A program made the position numbers and the translations under genes. A model generated the notes under the pieces. The model searched no databases and was not told the origin of the DNA. It saw nothing but the letters and a program-made list of their open reading frames with translations. Below are positions 23,743-31,563 of a stretch of DNA of 36,193 nucleotides, piece after piece. Source of the stretch: an uncultured Caryophanales bacterium (lineage in GTDB: Bacteria; Bacillota_I; Bacilli_A; RF39; UBA660); assembly GCA_947169395.1 (NCBI GenBank), contig CAMVPJ010000006.1, forward strand, positions 1 through 36,193, read 5' to 3'. Each line of letters starts with the position of its first letter. Position 1 is the first letter of the stretch.

Positions 23743-24468
23743 TTATATTTTCTTCGCACTTACAAGTAAATAAGTGTTTTCTGGGTTATAGTTACAAGTT
23801 TGAAGTATAACAATATTATCATTAGCCCCAACATCAACTTTAGTATCATATAACGAATTACTCTTTAGCCAATCAATATGGCTAATCCATTCTTGATCAG
23901 TAAAATGTAGTTTCATATGAGTATTATTACCTTTTTCTACAGTCATAACTGAGAATATTTGCCACTTACTCTCTTCATTATTTAATGTTAAATCAATATA
24001 ATTATTATCTTTATAAAAAGATTCATCCATATATTTCTCTAAATCATGAAAAGGTACAGTTTTTAACTTTCTAGCATTATGACCAAATATCAGTAATTTC
24101 TTATCACTAAAGTTATTTCGATAATCTAAAAAAACACTTCCAGCAATATCTTCCTCTTTATCTAAGTTGTGATTAAGATAATAATCATTATCATCGCCTT
24201 GTACTATATACTCATTAATGTTTGTACCACTAATCTTGATACTACCTACTATATCTTCATTACTTGGTTTTAAGTTATCTTCTTCTTTAATACTATCTTC
24301 ATCATTAATAACAACACTATTAGTTGTATTATTGGTATCATTACTTTTTTCTACACTAATAACTTTTTTTGTAGTATTATTACTATTTTTATGATTACTA
24401 GTAAGTAATAGTGCACTAAAACCTAATAATAGAATTAAAATAATAGGTATAAGTATTTTCTTTTTTAT
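23743..24468 (-). CDS. Class B-like sortase with apparent AUA start
   Basis: 241 residues. This transpeptidase attaches LPxTG-type proteins to peptidoglycan or polymerises pilins. A basic start and one membrane helix (ILIPIILILLLGFSALLL) are followed by a Ser/Asn/Asp-rich stalk and the catalytic domain: KISGTNINEYIVQG, IFGHNARK with the catalytic His (~130) and VILQTCNYN with Cys (~225). The Arg expected before the last strand is Tyr (NTYLLVSA). The frame stays open to a TTG at 24567, but that TTG is the -35 hexamer of the operon promoter, so it cannot be the start. No ATG, GTG or TTG follows the GGGGGAGG ribosome binding site before the helix; the only sensible position is ATA at 24468, giving (M)KKKILIPII. 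Substrate: almost certainly the adjacent surface protein. Confidence 0.82.
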   Translation of the reverse strand: MKKKILIPIILILLLGFSALLLTSNHKNSNNTTKKVISVEKSNDTNNTTNSVVINDEDSIKEEDNLKPSNEDIVGSIKISGTNINEYIVQGDDNDYYLNHNLDKEEDIAGSVFLDYRNNFSDKKLLIFGHNARKLKTVPFHDLEKYMDESFYKDNNYIDLTLNNEESKWQIFSVMTVEKGNNTHMKLHFTDQEWISHIDWLKSNSLYDTKVDVGANDNIVILQTCNYNPENTYLLVSAKKI

Positions 24469-24538
24469 ATAACCTCCCCCTCTTTTTTCTTTTAGAAATA
24501 TGTTCGAGTAAACCGTAGTATCCCTAAAAACAGTGTTT

Positions 24539-24567
24539 ATAATAATCAATTTTTCATTTTTTGTCAA
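24539..24567 (-). promoter_or_regulatory. Sortase/surface-protein operon promoter
   Basis: Minus strand TTGACA (24562-24567, consensus), 17-base spacer, TATTAT (24539-24544). A leader of about 64 bases follows before the GGGGGAGG ribosome binding site. Confidence 0.75.
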
Positions 24568-24643
24568 TAGTTTTTATGCAGTTTTTAATATTTTGATTAA
24601 CATCTATAATATATAATGTTTATTTTTTCCAAATTTATACAAA

Positions 24644-24670
24644 AAGAGATGAACTAACTATCCATCTCAA
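24644..24670 (-). terminator. Terminator after the DUF4186 gene
   Basis: Minus-strand GAGATG / CATCTC stem around an 11-base loop, followed by TTTTT. It overlaps the stop codon of the restored DUF4186 frame. Confidence 0.6.
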
Positions 24671-25009
24671 TCTCTATCCACTTAATAATTAAATTTATGA
24701 TATAATCAATCTCAGTATCACTTAATATCTTTTCTTTAGGAATATGATGCCATTTTTCTATACAACCCCTACAACATGTAGCTGTTGCGTGCTGAGAAAT
24801 AAATATTGGTGGACCTGTTTCATCGGTGTTTGCTTACCATCTTTATTTGCATCATATATCTTTAATCTTTGATTAACAAAATCATATGCATGCTTTTTTA
24901 TAACATCAAGCCCTTTATCAAATACATAATCTTTCATCTTTTTATTGAGATGAAAAATACTTCTAAATTTAGATCTTTTAAGTCTGTTTAATACTTTCTC
25001 CATTAACAT
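24654..25009 (-). pseudogene. DUF4186-family protein, interrupted by a one-base deletion
   Basis: The frame from ATG 25009 (AGGAAG site) reads KFRSIFHLNKKMKDYVFDKG and KHAYDFVNQRL then DGKQTPMK, the start of DUF4186, but after 24820 the frame continues with unrelated residues and stops at 24758. Adding one A to the AAA at 24818-24820 (coding strand) restores TGPPIFISQHATATCCRGC, then EKWHHIPKEKI, to a TAG at 24654, giving about 118 residues, the full length of the family. DUF4186 is a small conserved protein with a CC-x2-C motif and no established function. The lesion is a single base in an A run and could be a recent mutation or a sequence error. Confidence 0.75.
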
Positions 25010-25106
25010 CTACTTCCTTGTTTACATTATACATATTTATTTTTATTTTAGAAACACTATCAAGCATATTATCAAACATCTTTTCAATAACTATATCGTT
25101 ATACAC
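24978..25106 (-). CDS. Small ORF of uncertain reality upstream of DUF4186
   Basis: About 42 residues from GTG 25106 (weak GGTGAT ahead) to TAA 24978, overlapping the start of the DUF4186 gene by 32 bases in another frame. The sequence (IEKMFDNMLDSVSKIKINMY and following) looks like ordinary coding sequence of this genome but matches nothing I know. The frame is open further up to 25187, but that extension runs across a TATAAT-like element. It may be the remnant of a lost gene. Confidence 0.2.
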   Translation of the reverse strand: MYNDIVIEKMFDNMLDSVSKIKINMYNVNKEVDVNGESIKQT

Positions 25107-25256
25107 ATTATCACCAACTATATAATAATATATTTTTTTTAGTATTAGTTTAATTCGACAAAAGTAGATTAAAAATATTATATACAAAGTTTGACAATAA
25201 ACTTAAAACTAGTAGTTTTTTTTTCTAATTTATAGTATAATACATCTGGAGGTAAA

Positions 25257-25808
25257 ATGAAACTACGTAAGCTTAATAATTACAACTATAAATATAGTAA
25301 TCGTGGTATGGGACTTGAGGCTGATATCAATGCTTCTAATGAATACTATTTAAATAACGATAAAGCAGTTATATATAAAAAACCTACACCTATTACTATA
25401 AATAAGGTTAATTATCACTCAAGAGATGATGCAATAATAACTGAAGCTCACTTTAATACTCCATCAACTACTGATTATAATGGAGTATATAAAGGTAAGT
25501 ATATTGATTTTGAGGCTAAAGAAACTAAAAATAAAACTAGTTTCCCTATTAGTAATATTCATAAACATCAGATAGAACATTTGAAAAAAATTACTAAGTT
25601 AGGGGGAATTGGATTTATCATTGTTAGGTTTACAAGCTTAGATGAAACATATTATTTAAGTAGTGATGCATTAATCAATTTTATAGAAAGTGAAACAAGG
25701 AAATCTATTCCTATTGAATACTTTAAAACATATGGTTATTTAATTAAACATAAGTTAAGACCACTTGTTGATTATTTAGAATATGTAGATAAATATGTAA
25801 AGGAGTAA
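25257..25808 (+). CDS. recU: Holliday junction resolvase RecU
   Basis: 183 residues, typical RecU length. This PD-(D/E)xK nuclease resolves Holliday junctions during recombination and chromosome segregation in Firmicutes. Motifs: GMGLEADINASNEYY (start of the catalytic domain), TDYNGVYKGKYIDFEAKET (catalytic Asp, Glu and Lys) and HKHQIEHL. The start ATG has GGAGG 6 bases ahead, and a TATAAT (25236-25241) lies 15 bases upstream without a clear -35. It is followed two bases after its stop by the penicillin-binding protein gene, the same order as recU-ponA in Bacillus subtilis. Confidence 0.95.
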   Translation: MKLRKLNNYNYKYSNRGMGLEADINASNEYYLNNDKAVIYKKPTPITINKVNYHSRDDAIITEAHFNTPSTTDYNGVYKGKYIDFEAKETKNKTSFPISNIHKHQIEHLKKITKLGGIGFIIVRFTSLDETYYLSSDALINFIESETRKSIPIEYFKTYGYLIKHKLRPLVDYLEYVDKYVKE

Positions 25809-25810
25809 AT

Positions 25811-28723
25811 ATGAAAAAGAAGTTAATTAAATTATTTTATAAATATAAACCTAAAATTATAGTTGGAGTTATAAGTTTATTACTTATAATACTTGGACTA
25901 CTTTTATTCTCATCAATTATACCAGTAATACCTATTATTATAATTGATGTTATATACTATGTTCCGTATTTAAGAAAGAAGGCTGTAATATTTATGAGGA
26001 ATGTACTTAATCGAAATAAAAATAAAGGTGCACATGCTAAAGGAGCGCACAAGAAAACTAATAATAGAAGTATTAGTACAGTAAAAAAAGATAATGATAT
26101 AGTTGTTCCAAAGAAAAAAAGAAAGAAGAAGAAAAAGATTTGGAAGATACTACTAATAATATTCTTAAGTGGATTAATACTTGTAATTGGTGCAGTAGTT
26201 GCAGTATGTATATATATAGTATCCCATGCTCCTAACTTTGATCCTAAAGAACTTTATGTTAGTGAACCATCTGTTGTATATGATTCTGAGGGTAACGAGT
26301 TTGCAAAACTAGGTGCAGAACAAAGAGTATTACTTGAGTATGATGAATTACCTGAGGTATTAATTGATGCGATTGTTGCAACTGAGGACTCTAGATTCTT
26401 TAGTCATAAGGGTGTTGACTGGGCAAGATTTATTAAAGCATCCGCTCAACAATTAATAGGTCATTCTAGTGCAGGTGGAGCTTCTACTTTAACTATGCAA
26501 GTTTCTAAAAATACATATACTTCTGCTGAGGCAAGTGGTATTAAAGGTATAATAAGAAAACTTACTGACGTATATATTTCGGAATTTAAAATTGAACCTA
26601 ATTATTCTAAGAAAGAAATATTAGAGTTCTATGTTAATAGTTATTATTTAGGAAATAACTCTTATGGAGTTGAACAAGCTGCACTTACTTACTTTGGTAA
26701 GAGTGCGAAGGATTTAAATGTATCAGAATCTGCAATGATTGCAGGATTATTCCAGGCTCCAAGTAAGTATAATCCTTATACGAATCCTGAAGCCACAGAA
26801 AAAAGACGTTTACTTGTACTTAAACTTATGAAACGTCACGGATACATTAATGATAAAGAATATAATGCAGCGAAGAAAATGACTGTTGAAAGAATTATTA
26901 AAGCCAAAGATGCAAATGGTGGAGATCCTAATGCAGTTAATAAATATCAATCATTCTTAGATGTTGTTGTTAAAGAAGTCCAAACGAATACTGGTGATGA
27001 TCCTTATACAGTTCCTATGAAGATATATACAACTATGGATAGAGGAAAACAAGAATATGTTAACGATATTATGAATGGTGTATCTTATGAATGGGAAAAT
27101 GATGTAGTTCAAGCTGGTGTTGCAGTTACTAATATTGATAATGGTGCGATTGTTGCTATTGGTGGTGGTAGAAATATTAATGCCGCACAAACATTAAATC
27201 ACGCTACACAGATCAAAAGACAAATAGGTTCTACTGCTAAACCATTATATGACTACGGTCCAGCAATAGAGTTCTTAAACTGGTCTACTGGTATGCCCGA
27301 TCCAGATGAGGCTATTAGTTATTCTGATGGAACTCCTATTAATAACTGGAATGGTGCTTATGAAGGTTTTGAAACAATTAGAAAAGCATTAGTTGGTTCA
27401 AGAAATATACCTGCTTTAAAAGCATTCCAAGCAAATAGTAAAGAAAACATTTTAAATTTTGTTAAGAGTTTAGGTTTATCTCCTGAAGATCCACTTCATG
27501 AAGCTCATGCTATTGGTGGATATACTGGTGAATCCCCTCTTTCTATGGCTGCTGCTTATTCGGCATTTGGAAATGGTGGATATTACACTAAACCTTACAG
27601 TTATACAAAAATAGAATACATGGTAGATAAAAAAGAAGTAGAAAATAAAAATGAGAAGAAACAAGTTATGAAAGATTCTACTGCTTATATGATTGCTAAT
27701 ATGCTTGTTGATACTGGGCAGTATGCATTAGGTCGTTGGGCTAATATCAATGGTAAAGTATACGCCGCTAAAACTGGTACTACTAACTATGATGAAAAAA
27801 CTAAGAGTGCATTTGGACTTCCTGGAAGTGCTGTTAACGACTTATGGACTGTTGGATTCAATAATGAATACGCAATTGGTGTATGGTATGGATATGATAA
27901 GAATAGTAGTGAATACTATAACTTATTAAGTAGTGGTCAACACGAAAGATTATTCCAAGCTGTTGGACGTGGTATGTTTACATCTGATTCTGGATTTACT
28001 AAACCAGCTAGTGTATCTGAAGTTGCAATTGAAATGGAATGTCCTACTCCAATGCTTCCATCTGAATATACGCCAAGTGATTTAATTAAAACCGAGTTAT
28101 TTGTAAAAGGTCATGAACCTACTGAGACATCTCCTAGATTTGCAAAATTACCTGATACTACGAGTGTTAAAGCAACTGAGTCAAAGGGTGTTGTTACAAT
28201 AAGCTGGAGTGCAGTTAGTGTTCCTGAAATTAATACTGATGCATATCTAAAGAATTATTTTAAAGATACTTTCAAGAGCACTGAATATTTAAATTCATTT
28301 GTTGCAGGAAGATTAAATTATATTAATTCAGTAATGGGTTCATTCGGTTATAATATATATAAACAAGATGGAACATTCTTAGGATTTACTAATCAAACAA
28401 CTTATACTGTAAATGCTACAAATGGTAATCAATCATATATTGTAAAAACTGCTTATTCTAACTTTAGACAAACTGAATCAGCGGGTAAAAGTGTATCTGT
28501 AACTGTTACTGGTGCAAGTAGTCAAACAGATAAGGATAAAGAGAAAGACAATGAAAAAGAAACTGACAAAGATGAAACAGTTTCACCTACTTGTCCTACT
28601 GGATATACATTTGATAAAACTGAAGGCAAATGTTACAATGATGATAAATCTTCTGAATCAAATCCAATATGTGATACTGGTTACAAATTTGATTCAACAG
28701 CAAAAACATGTAAGAAAAACTAG
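25811..28723 (+). CDS. ponA: Class A penicillin-binding protein (PBP1)
   Basis: 970 residues, longer than usual for PBP1. Bifunctional peptidoglycan synthase at the outer membrane face. The N-terminus has an extra hydrophobic stretch (~15-55) before a Lys-rich linker and the standard anchor helix (~112-138). The glycosyltransferase domain (GT51) has ATEDSRFFSHKGVD, AGGASTLTMQVSKN and a long donor-site region; the transpeptidase has GSTAKP (Ser-x-x-Lys), SRNIP (Ser-x-Asn) and AAKTGTT. The C-terminus adds a fibronectin-III-like segment (VTISWSAV), a Lys/Asp/Glu-rich linker and two short Cys repeats (CPTGYTFDKTEGKC and CDTGYKFDSTAKTC). The ribosome binding site AAAGGAG lies in the end of recU. 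Confidence 0.94.
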   Translation: MKKKLIKLFYKYKPKIIVGVISLLLIILGLLLFSSIIPVIPIIIIDVIYYVPYLRKKAVIFMRNVLNRNKNKGAHAKGAHKKTNNRSISTVKKDNDIVVPKKKRKKKKKIWKILLIIFLSGLILVIGAVVAVCIYIVSHAPNFDPKELYVSEPSVVYDSEGNEFAKLGAEQRVLLEYDELPEVLIDAIVATEDSRFFSHKGVDWARFIKASAQQLIGHSSAGGASTLTMQVSKNTYTSAEASGIKGIIRKLTDVYISEFKIEPNYSKKEILEFYVNSYYLGNNSYGVEQAALTYFGKSAKDLNVSESAMIAGLFQAPSKYNPYTNPEATEKRRLLVLKLMKRHGYINDKEYNAAKKMTVERIIKAKDANGGDPNAVNKYQSFLDVVVKEVQTNTGDDPYTVPMKIYTTMDRGKQEYVNDIMNGVSYEWENDVVQAGVAVTNIDNGAIVAIGGGRNINAAQTLNHATQIKRQIGSTAKPLYDYGPAIEFLNWSTGMPDPDEAISYSDGTPINNWNGAYEGFETIRKALVGSRNIPALKAFQANSKENILNFVKSLGLSPEDPLHEAHAIGGYTGESPLSMAAAYSAFGNGGYYTKPYSYTKIEYMVDKKEVENKNEKKQVMKDSTAYMIANMLVDTGQYALGRWANINGKVYAAKTGTTNYDEKTKSAFGLPGSAVNDLWTVGFNNEYAIGVWYGYDKNSSEYYNLLSSGQHERLFQAVGRGMFTSDSGFTKPASVSEVAIEMECPTPMLPSEYTPSDLIKTELFVKGHEPTETSPRFAKLPDTTSVKATESKGVVTISWSAVSVPEINTDAYLKNYFKDTFKSTEYLNSFVAGRLNYINSVMGSFGYNIYKQDGTFLGFTNQTTYTVNATNGNQSYIVKTAYSNFRQTESAGKSVSVTVTGASSQTDKDKEKDNEKETDKDETVSPTCPTGYTFDKTEGKCYNDDKSSESNPICDTGYKFDSTAKTCKKN

Positions 28724-28731
28724 TATAATAA

Positions 28732-28765
28732 AAACTCGATAAATAATTATCGGGTTTATTTTTTA
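28732..28765. terminator. Bidirectional terminator between ponA and the Fur-family gene
   Basis: AAACTCGATAA / TTATCGGGTTT (one T-G pair) with a 4-base loop, A-rich before and T6 after on the plus strand, working for both converging transcripts. Confidence 0.8.
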
Positions 28766-29130
28766 CACTCTTTACAAATACCTTCTAACTTTAAACTATG
28801 ATTTATAATCTCGTAATCATTAACTTTAATATTATCAAATGGGCAACTATCTAACTCGCTTATCCTATTACACTTCACACATTTTATATAATGCTTATGA
28901 TTACTCTTTAACATATAGTAGTCATTATTATCATAATTTACATCTTTAATAACTACATCATGTTTAACTAATGTATTAAGTATTCTATAAATAGTAGATT
29001 TATCTATATTACAATTATTAATTATATTTGCAATAGTTGCACCATCTTCTAGTTTTATAATACTTTTAAGTACATCTACTCTTTGCTTTGTTACCTTTAA
29101 ATTACTTTTTTTAAGAATATCTTCTACCAT
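28756..29130 (-). CDS. Fur-family metal-responsive repressor
   Basis: 124 residues. N-terminal winged helix (LKVTKQRVDVLKSI, DKSTIYRILNTL recognition helix) and a metal-binding dimerisation domain with HKHYIKCVKC and CKEC, i.e. two CxxC pairs that hold structural zinc. The extra His ligands resemble Zur/PerR more than Fur, but the metal sensed cannot be decided. It overlaps the end of the transporter gene by 7 bases (ATG 29130, transporter stop at 29124) and is therefore co-expressed from the operator-bearing promoter at 29975-30028, which implies autoregulation. The length is short but complete. Confidence 0.88.
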   Translation of the reverse strand: MVEDILKKSNLKVTKQRVDVLKSIIKLEDGATIANIINNCNIDKSTIYRILNTLVKHDVVIKDVNYDNNDYYMLKSNHKHYIKCVKCNRISELDSCPFDNIKVNDYEIINHSLKLEGICKECKK

Positions 29131-29966
29131 ATATGGCTCACCAATTCTATTATTAGGCCAGATATAGCTCCAATAAAGTATACTAGTGATAATATAAGTA
29201 TATTCTCACTTAGCTTCTTATTAGATCTAAATAACACAAGTAAAGCAACACCACTACCAGTAAGTAAGCCTGAAATTAAAGCAGCAAAACTAATTACTCC
29301 TTTTACATAAAGAGTAGTTATCATTACACTAGCTCCACAATTAGGTATTAAACCTATTAAACTTGTAATAAATACAGATAGTGGATTATTAGATATAACA
29401 TTGTTAGTATCTAAAATACCTGTATATTCTACTAGAAAGTTTATTAAGAATGTCATAATCATTAAGAATAGTGTAATATGAAGTGTATGTTTAATCACAG
29501 AAAATAATAAATGATCTTTACAATGACAGTTTTCTTCATGACATATTTCATAATCTATATTACTACTACTCTCTTTCTTTCTAAGAATAAAATCAATAAT
29601 AAATCCACTAAACATACCTATTGATACTTTAATTAATAATATTTTAATAATTAAAATTATACTTACATTTTGTGATAATAATATAGGTAACATCTCATCA
29701 CTAGTAGATAAATAAACTGATATCAATGTACCTAAACTAACTATTCTAGTTACATATAAATTAGTAGTAAGAACAGAAAAACCACACTGTGGAAATACTC
29801 CTAATATACTACCAAATAATGGCCCAAACCTACCAGTTTTACTAATTAATCCCTTATTTTTATTACTTAATTTGTGTTCTATTAACTCAATAATTAAAAA
29901 TGCAACAAACAAAAATGGTATTAACTTTAATCCATCAATTAATGTATCGATTAAAATATCTTTCAT
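29124..29966 (-). CDS. ArsP_2 / putative manganese-type multi-span transporter
   Basis: 280 residues, about ten predicted membrane helices. Two inverted half-repeats each carry a Pro-x-Cys-Gly signature: FPQCGFSVLTTNLYV and IPNCGASVMITTLYV. Between them lies a cytosolic His/Cys-rich loop (CHEENCHCKDH), a likely metal-binding site. This fits the DUF2899/ArsP_2 family, annotated as heavy-metal or manganese exporters (from memory). ATG 29984 would place the ribosome binding site inside the gene; TAGGAGG immediately precedes ATG 29966, which is the start used. It forms an operon with the Fur-family repressor. Export direction and metal are inferred, not shown. Confidence 0.8.
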   Translation of the reverse strand: MKDILIDTLIDGLKLIPFLFVAFLIIELIEHKLSNKNKGLISKTGRFGPLFGSILGVFPQCGFSVLTTNLYVTRIVSLGTLISVYLSTSDEMLPILLSQNVSIILIIKILLIKVSIGMFSGFIIDFILRKKESSSNIDYEICHEENCHCKDHLLFSVIKHTLHITLFLMIMTFLINFLVEYTGILDTNNVISNNPLSVFITSLIGLIPNCGASVMITTLYVKGVISFAALISGLLTGSGVALLVLFRSNKKLSENILILSLVYFIGAISGLIIELVSHIW

Positions 29967-29974
29967 ATAACCTC

Positions 29975-29999
29975 CTAAATGCAAATTAGTTGCATTTAG
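29975..29999 (-). promoter_or_regulatory. Fur-family operator (perfect 10-5-10 inverted repeat)
   Basis: CTAAATGCAA - CTAAT - TTGCATTTAG is a perfect palindrome with arms of 10 bases. It resembles TTGCAA-N5-TTGCAA type boxes of Fur-family regulators such as Nur. It covers the predicted transcription start and ends at the ribosome binding site of the transporter gene. Confidence 0.8.
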
Positions 30000-30028
30000 A
30001 TTATACTATATGAGTGAATTAAAGGCAA
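30000..30028 (-). promoter_or_regulatory. Promoter of the transporter - Fur-family operon
   Basis: Minus strand TTGCCT (30023-30028), 17-base spacer, TATAAT (30000-30005). The operator starts directly after the -10, so a bound repressor would block polymerase. Confidence 0.75.
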
Positions 30029-30038
30029 TAGAATTATT

Positions 30039-30065
30039 AAAAAAAATTCAAATTTCTTTGAATTT
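30039..30065 (-). terminator. Terminator of the rnc-yebC-mscS operon
   Basis: Perfect 9-bp stem AAATTCAAA / TTTGAATTT (30057-30065 with 30044-30052) closing a GAAA tetraloop on the minus strand, followed by T residues. Confidence 0.8.
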
Positions 30066-30843
30066 ACTTATTATGTATATCCACTTGCATGAATGGAATA
30101 TCAATATTATTCTTATCTAATTCTAGTTTAATTATTCTATTTATATCTCTTTTAAGTTGTGGCTGATACTCTGCTTTAGCATACATTCTAATCTTATAAT
30201 ATATTGCAGAATCACCAAACTTATTTACCCCACGATATTCTACATTAGTGATGTTTTTCATATTTCTAACTTGATCAGTAATATTATCGATAATACCTTC
30301 AATATCAGCTATCTTCTCACTATAAGGAATAGGTATATCAATATCAAACTGTGTAGATTTAATTAATGATTTACTAATTTCTCTATTAGCTATGATAAAA
30401 ATATTATTAGTATTTATATCTTGCATCTTAGTAGATTTTAGTCCTACTTCTAATACTTTACCTTCAATATCACCTATTTTTACAACATCACCAACACCAT
30501 AGTATTCATCTACTATAATATTAAATCCCATGATAATATCTTTTAGAGCATCTTGCAGTGCAAAACCAGCAATAACTGATGCAATACCTAATCCAGCAAC
30601 AATACTTGTTACATTAATACCATTAATCTGTAATACAACTACTACTACAACTAATAATATCAAATATTTAAATATACTTTTAAATAGTTTTAAATAAGTT
30701 TTCTTCTTTTTACTTACATATTTTCTCTTATCCAGTATTTTATTAATAATACCTTTAAGCAAAAAATATATTAGTATTCCTAGTATTACTACGATTACTG
30801 AAGTAATTAATTCTGTACTGATTAAATCCATATGTTTTTCCAT
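30064..30843 (-). CDS. MscS-family small-conductance mechanosensitive channel
   Basis: 259 residues. Three membrane helices: 12-30, about 55-70 and a pore-lining helix with the Gly/Ala-rich pattern SIVAGLGIASVIAGFALQ, followed by the beta-domain signature DALKDIIMGFNIIVDEYYGV and GDVVKIGDIEGKV. The C-terminal mixed alpha/beta cage domain is present. The channel opens under membrane tension to release solutes on osmotic down-shock. Start ATG 30843 with an AAGGA site lying in the last codons of yebC; the gap to yebC is 3 bases, so it is the third gene of the rnc-yebC-mscS operon. Confidence 0.9.
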   Translation of the reverse strand: MEKHMDLISTELITSVIVVILGILIYFLLKGIINKILDKRKYVSKKKKTYLKLFKSIFKYLILLVVVVVVLQINGINVTSIVAGLGIASVIAGFALQDALKDIIMGFNIIVDEYYGVGDVVKIGDIEGKVLEVGLKSTKMQDINTNNIFIIANREISKSLIKSTQFDIDIPIPYSEKIADIEGIIDNITDQVRNMKNITNVEYRGVNKFGDSAIYYKIRMYAKAEYQPQLKRDINRIIKLELDKNNIDIPFMQVDIHNK

Positions 30844-30846
30844 ATA

Positions 30847-31563
30847 CTATCCTTCTAATTCTACATTATGATATACGTGATTTACATCATCTACTTCATC
30901 CAGCATAGTTACAAGTTTATTAAATACTTCTAAATCTTCGCCTGTTAGTTTAATCTTATCTTTAGGTAACATTGCAATTTCATCTATATCAAATGTAACT
31001 TCTTTTACTGAAAGAATAGCTTCTTTAATCTTATTTAAAAGAGTTGGTTCACCATAAATCATGATAGTTCCATCTTCATCTTCCATATCAGTAATATCAA
31101 CATCATTATTAATAAGTGCATCCATTACCTCTTCTTCAGTTAATCCTTTAAAACCTACGATGCATGAGTTATCATACATATAACTTACACTATTCATTGC
31201 TCCTAGTTTAACATGACACTTATTAACGACAGTTCTAATATCACTTACAGTACGATTAACATTATCAGTTAAGCAGTCTACTATAAGAGTTGAACCTCCT
31301 GGACCAAATAATTCATATCTAGCATTTTCATAAGATTCATCAGCTCCACTGCTTACTTTATCAATTGCTCTTTTAATTACATCATTTGGAACTTGTTCCT
31401 TTTTAGCTTTTTCTATTAATCTTTTAAGTGCAGGATTCCCTTCTGGAGTCACACCTCCATTTTTAGCTACTTGATATATTTCTTTTGCATACATACCATA
31501 TAATTTACCTTTAGCTGCCCCTGTTTTTGCTTTAGCAGCTGCAATATTTGGAAATCTTCCCAT
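30847..31563 (-). CDS. yebC: YebC/PmpR-family protein
   Basis: 238 residues, the standard length. N-terminal GRFPNIAAAKAKTGAAKGK matches the usual KW..I.h.Ka..d..rgk start in position but lacks the common Trp. The conserved ARYELFGPGGSTLIVDCLTDN loop and the acidic C-terminal domain are all there. Members are reported as transcriptional regulators and, more recently, as factors relieving ribosome stalling; which applies here is unknown. Its ATG shares one A with the stop of rnc (TAATG), so translation is coupled. Confidence 0.92.
   Translation of the reverse strand: MGRFPNIAAAKAKTGAAKGKLYGMYAKEIYQVAKNGGVTPEGNPALKRLIEKAKKEQVPNDVIKRAIDKVSSGADESYENARYELFGPGGSTLIVDCLTDNVNRTVSDIRTVVNKCHVKLGAMNSVSYMYDNSCIVGFKGLTEEEVMDALINNDVDITDMEDEDGTIMIYGEPTLLNKIKEAILSVKEVTFDIDEIAMLPKDKIKLTGEDLEVFNKLVTMLDEVDDVNHVYHNVELEG

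Noticed and set aside
25191..25241. TTGACA at 25191 as -35 for recU
   Set aside because: The distance to TATAAT at 25236 is far too long (about 39 bases).
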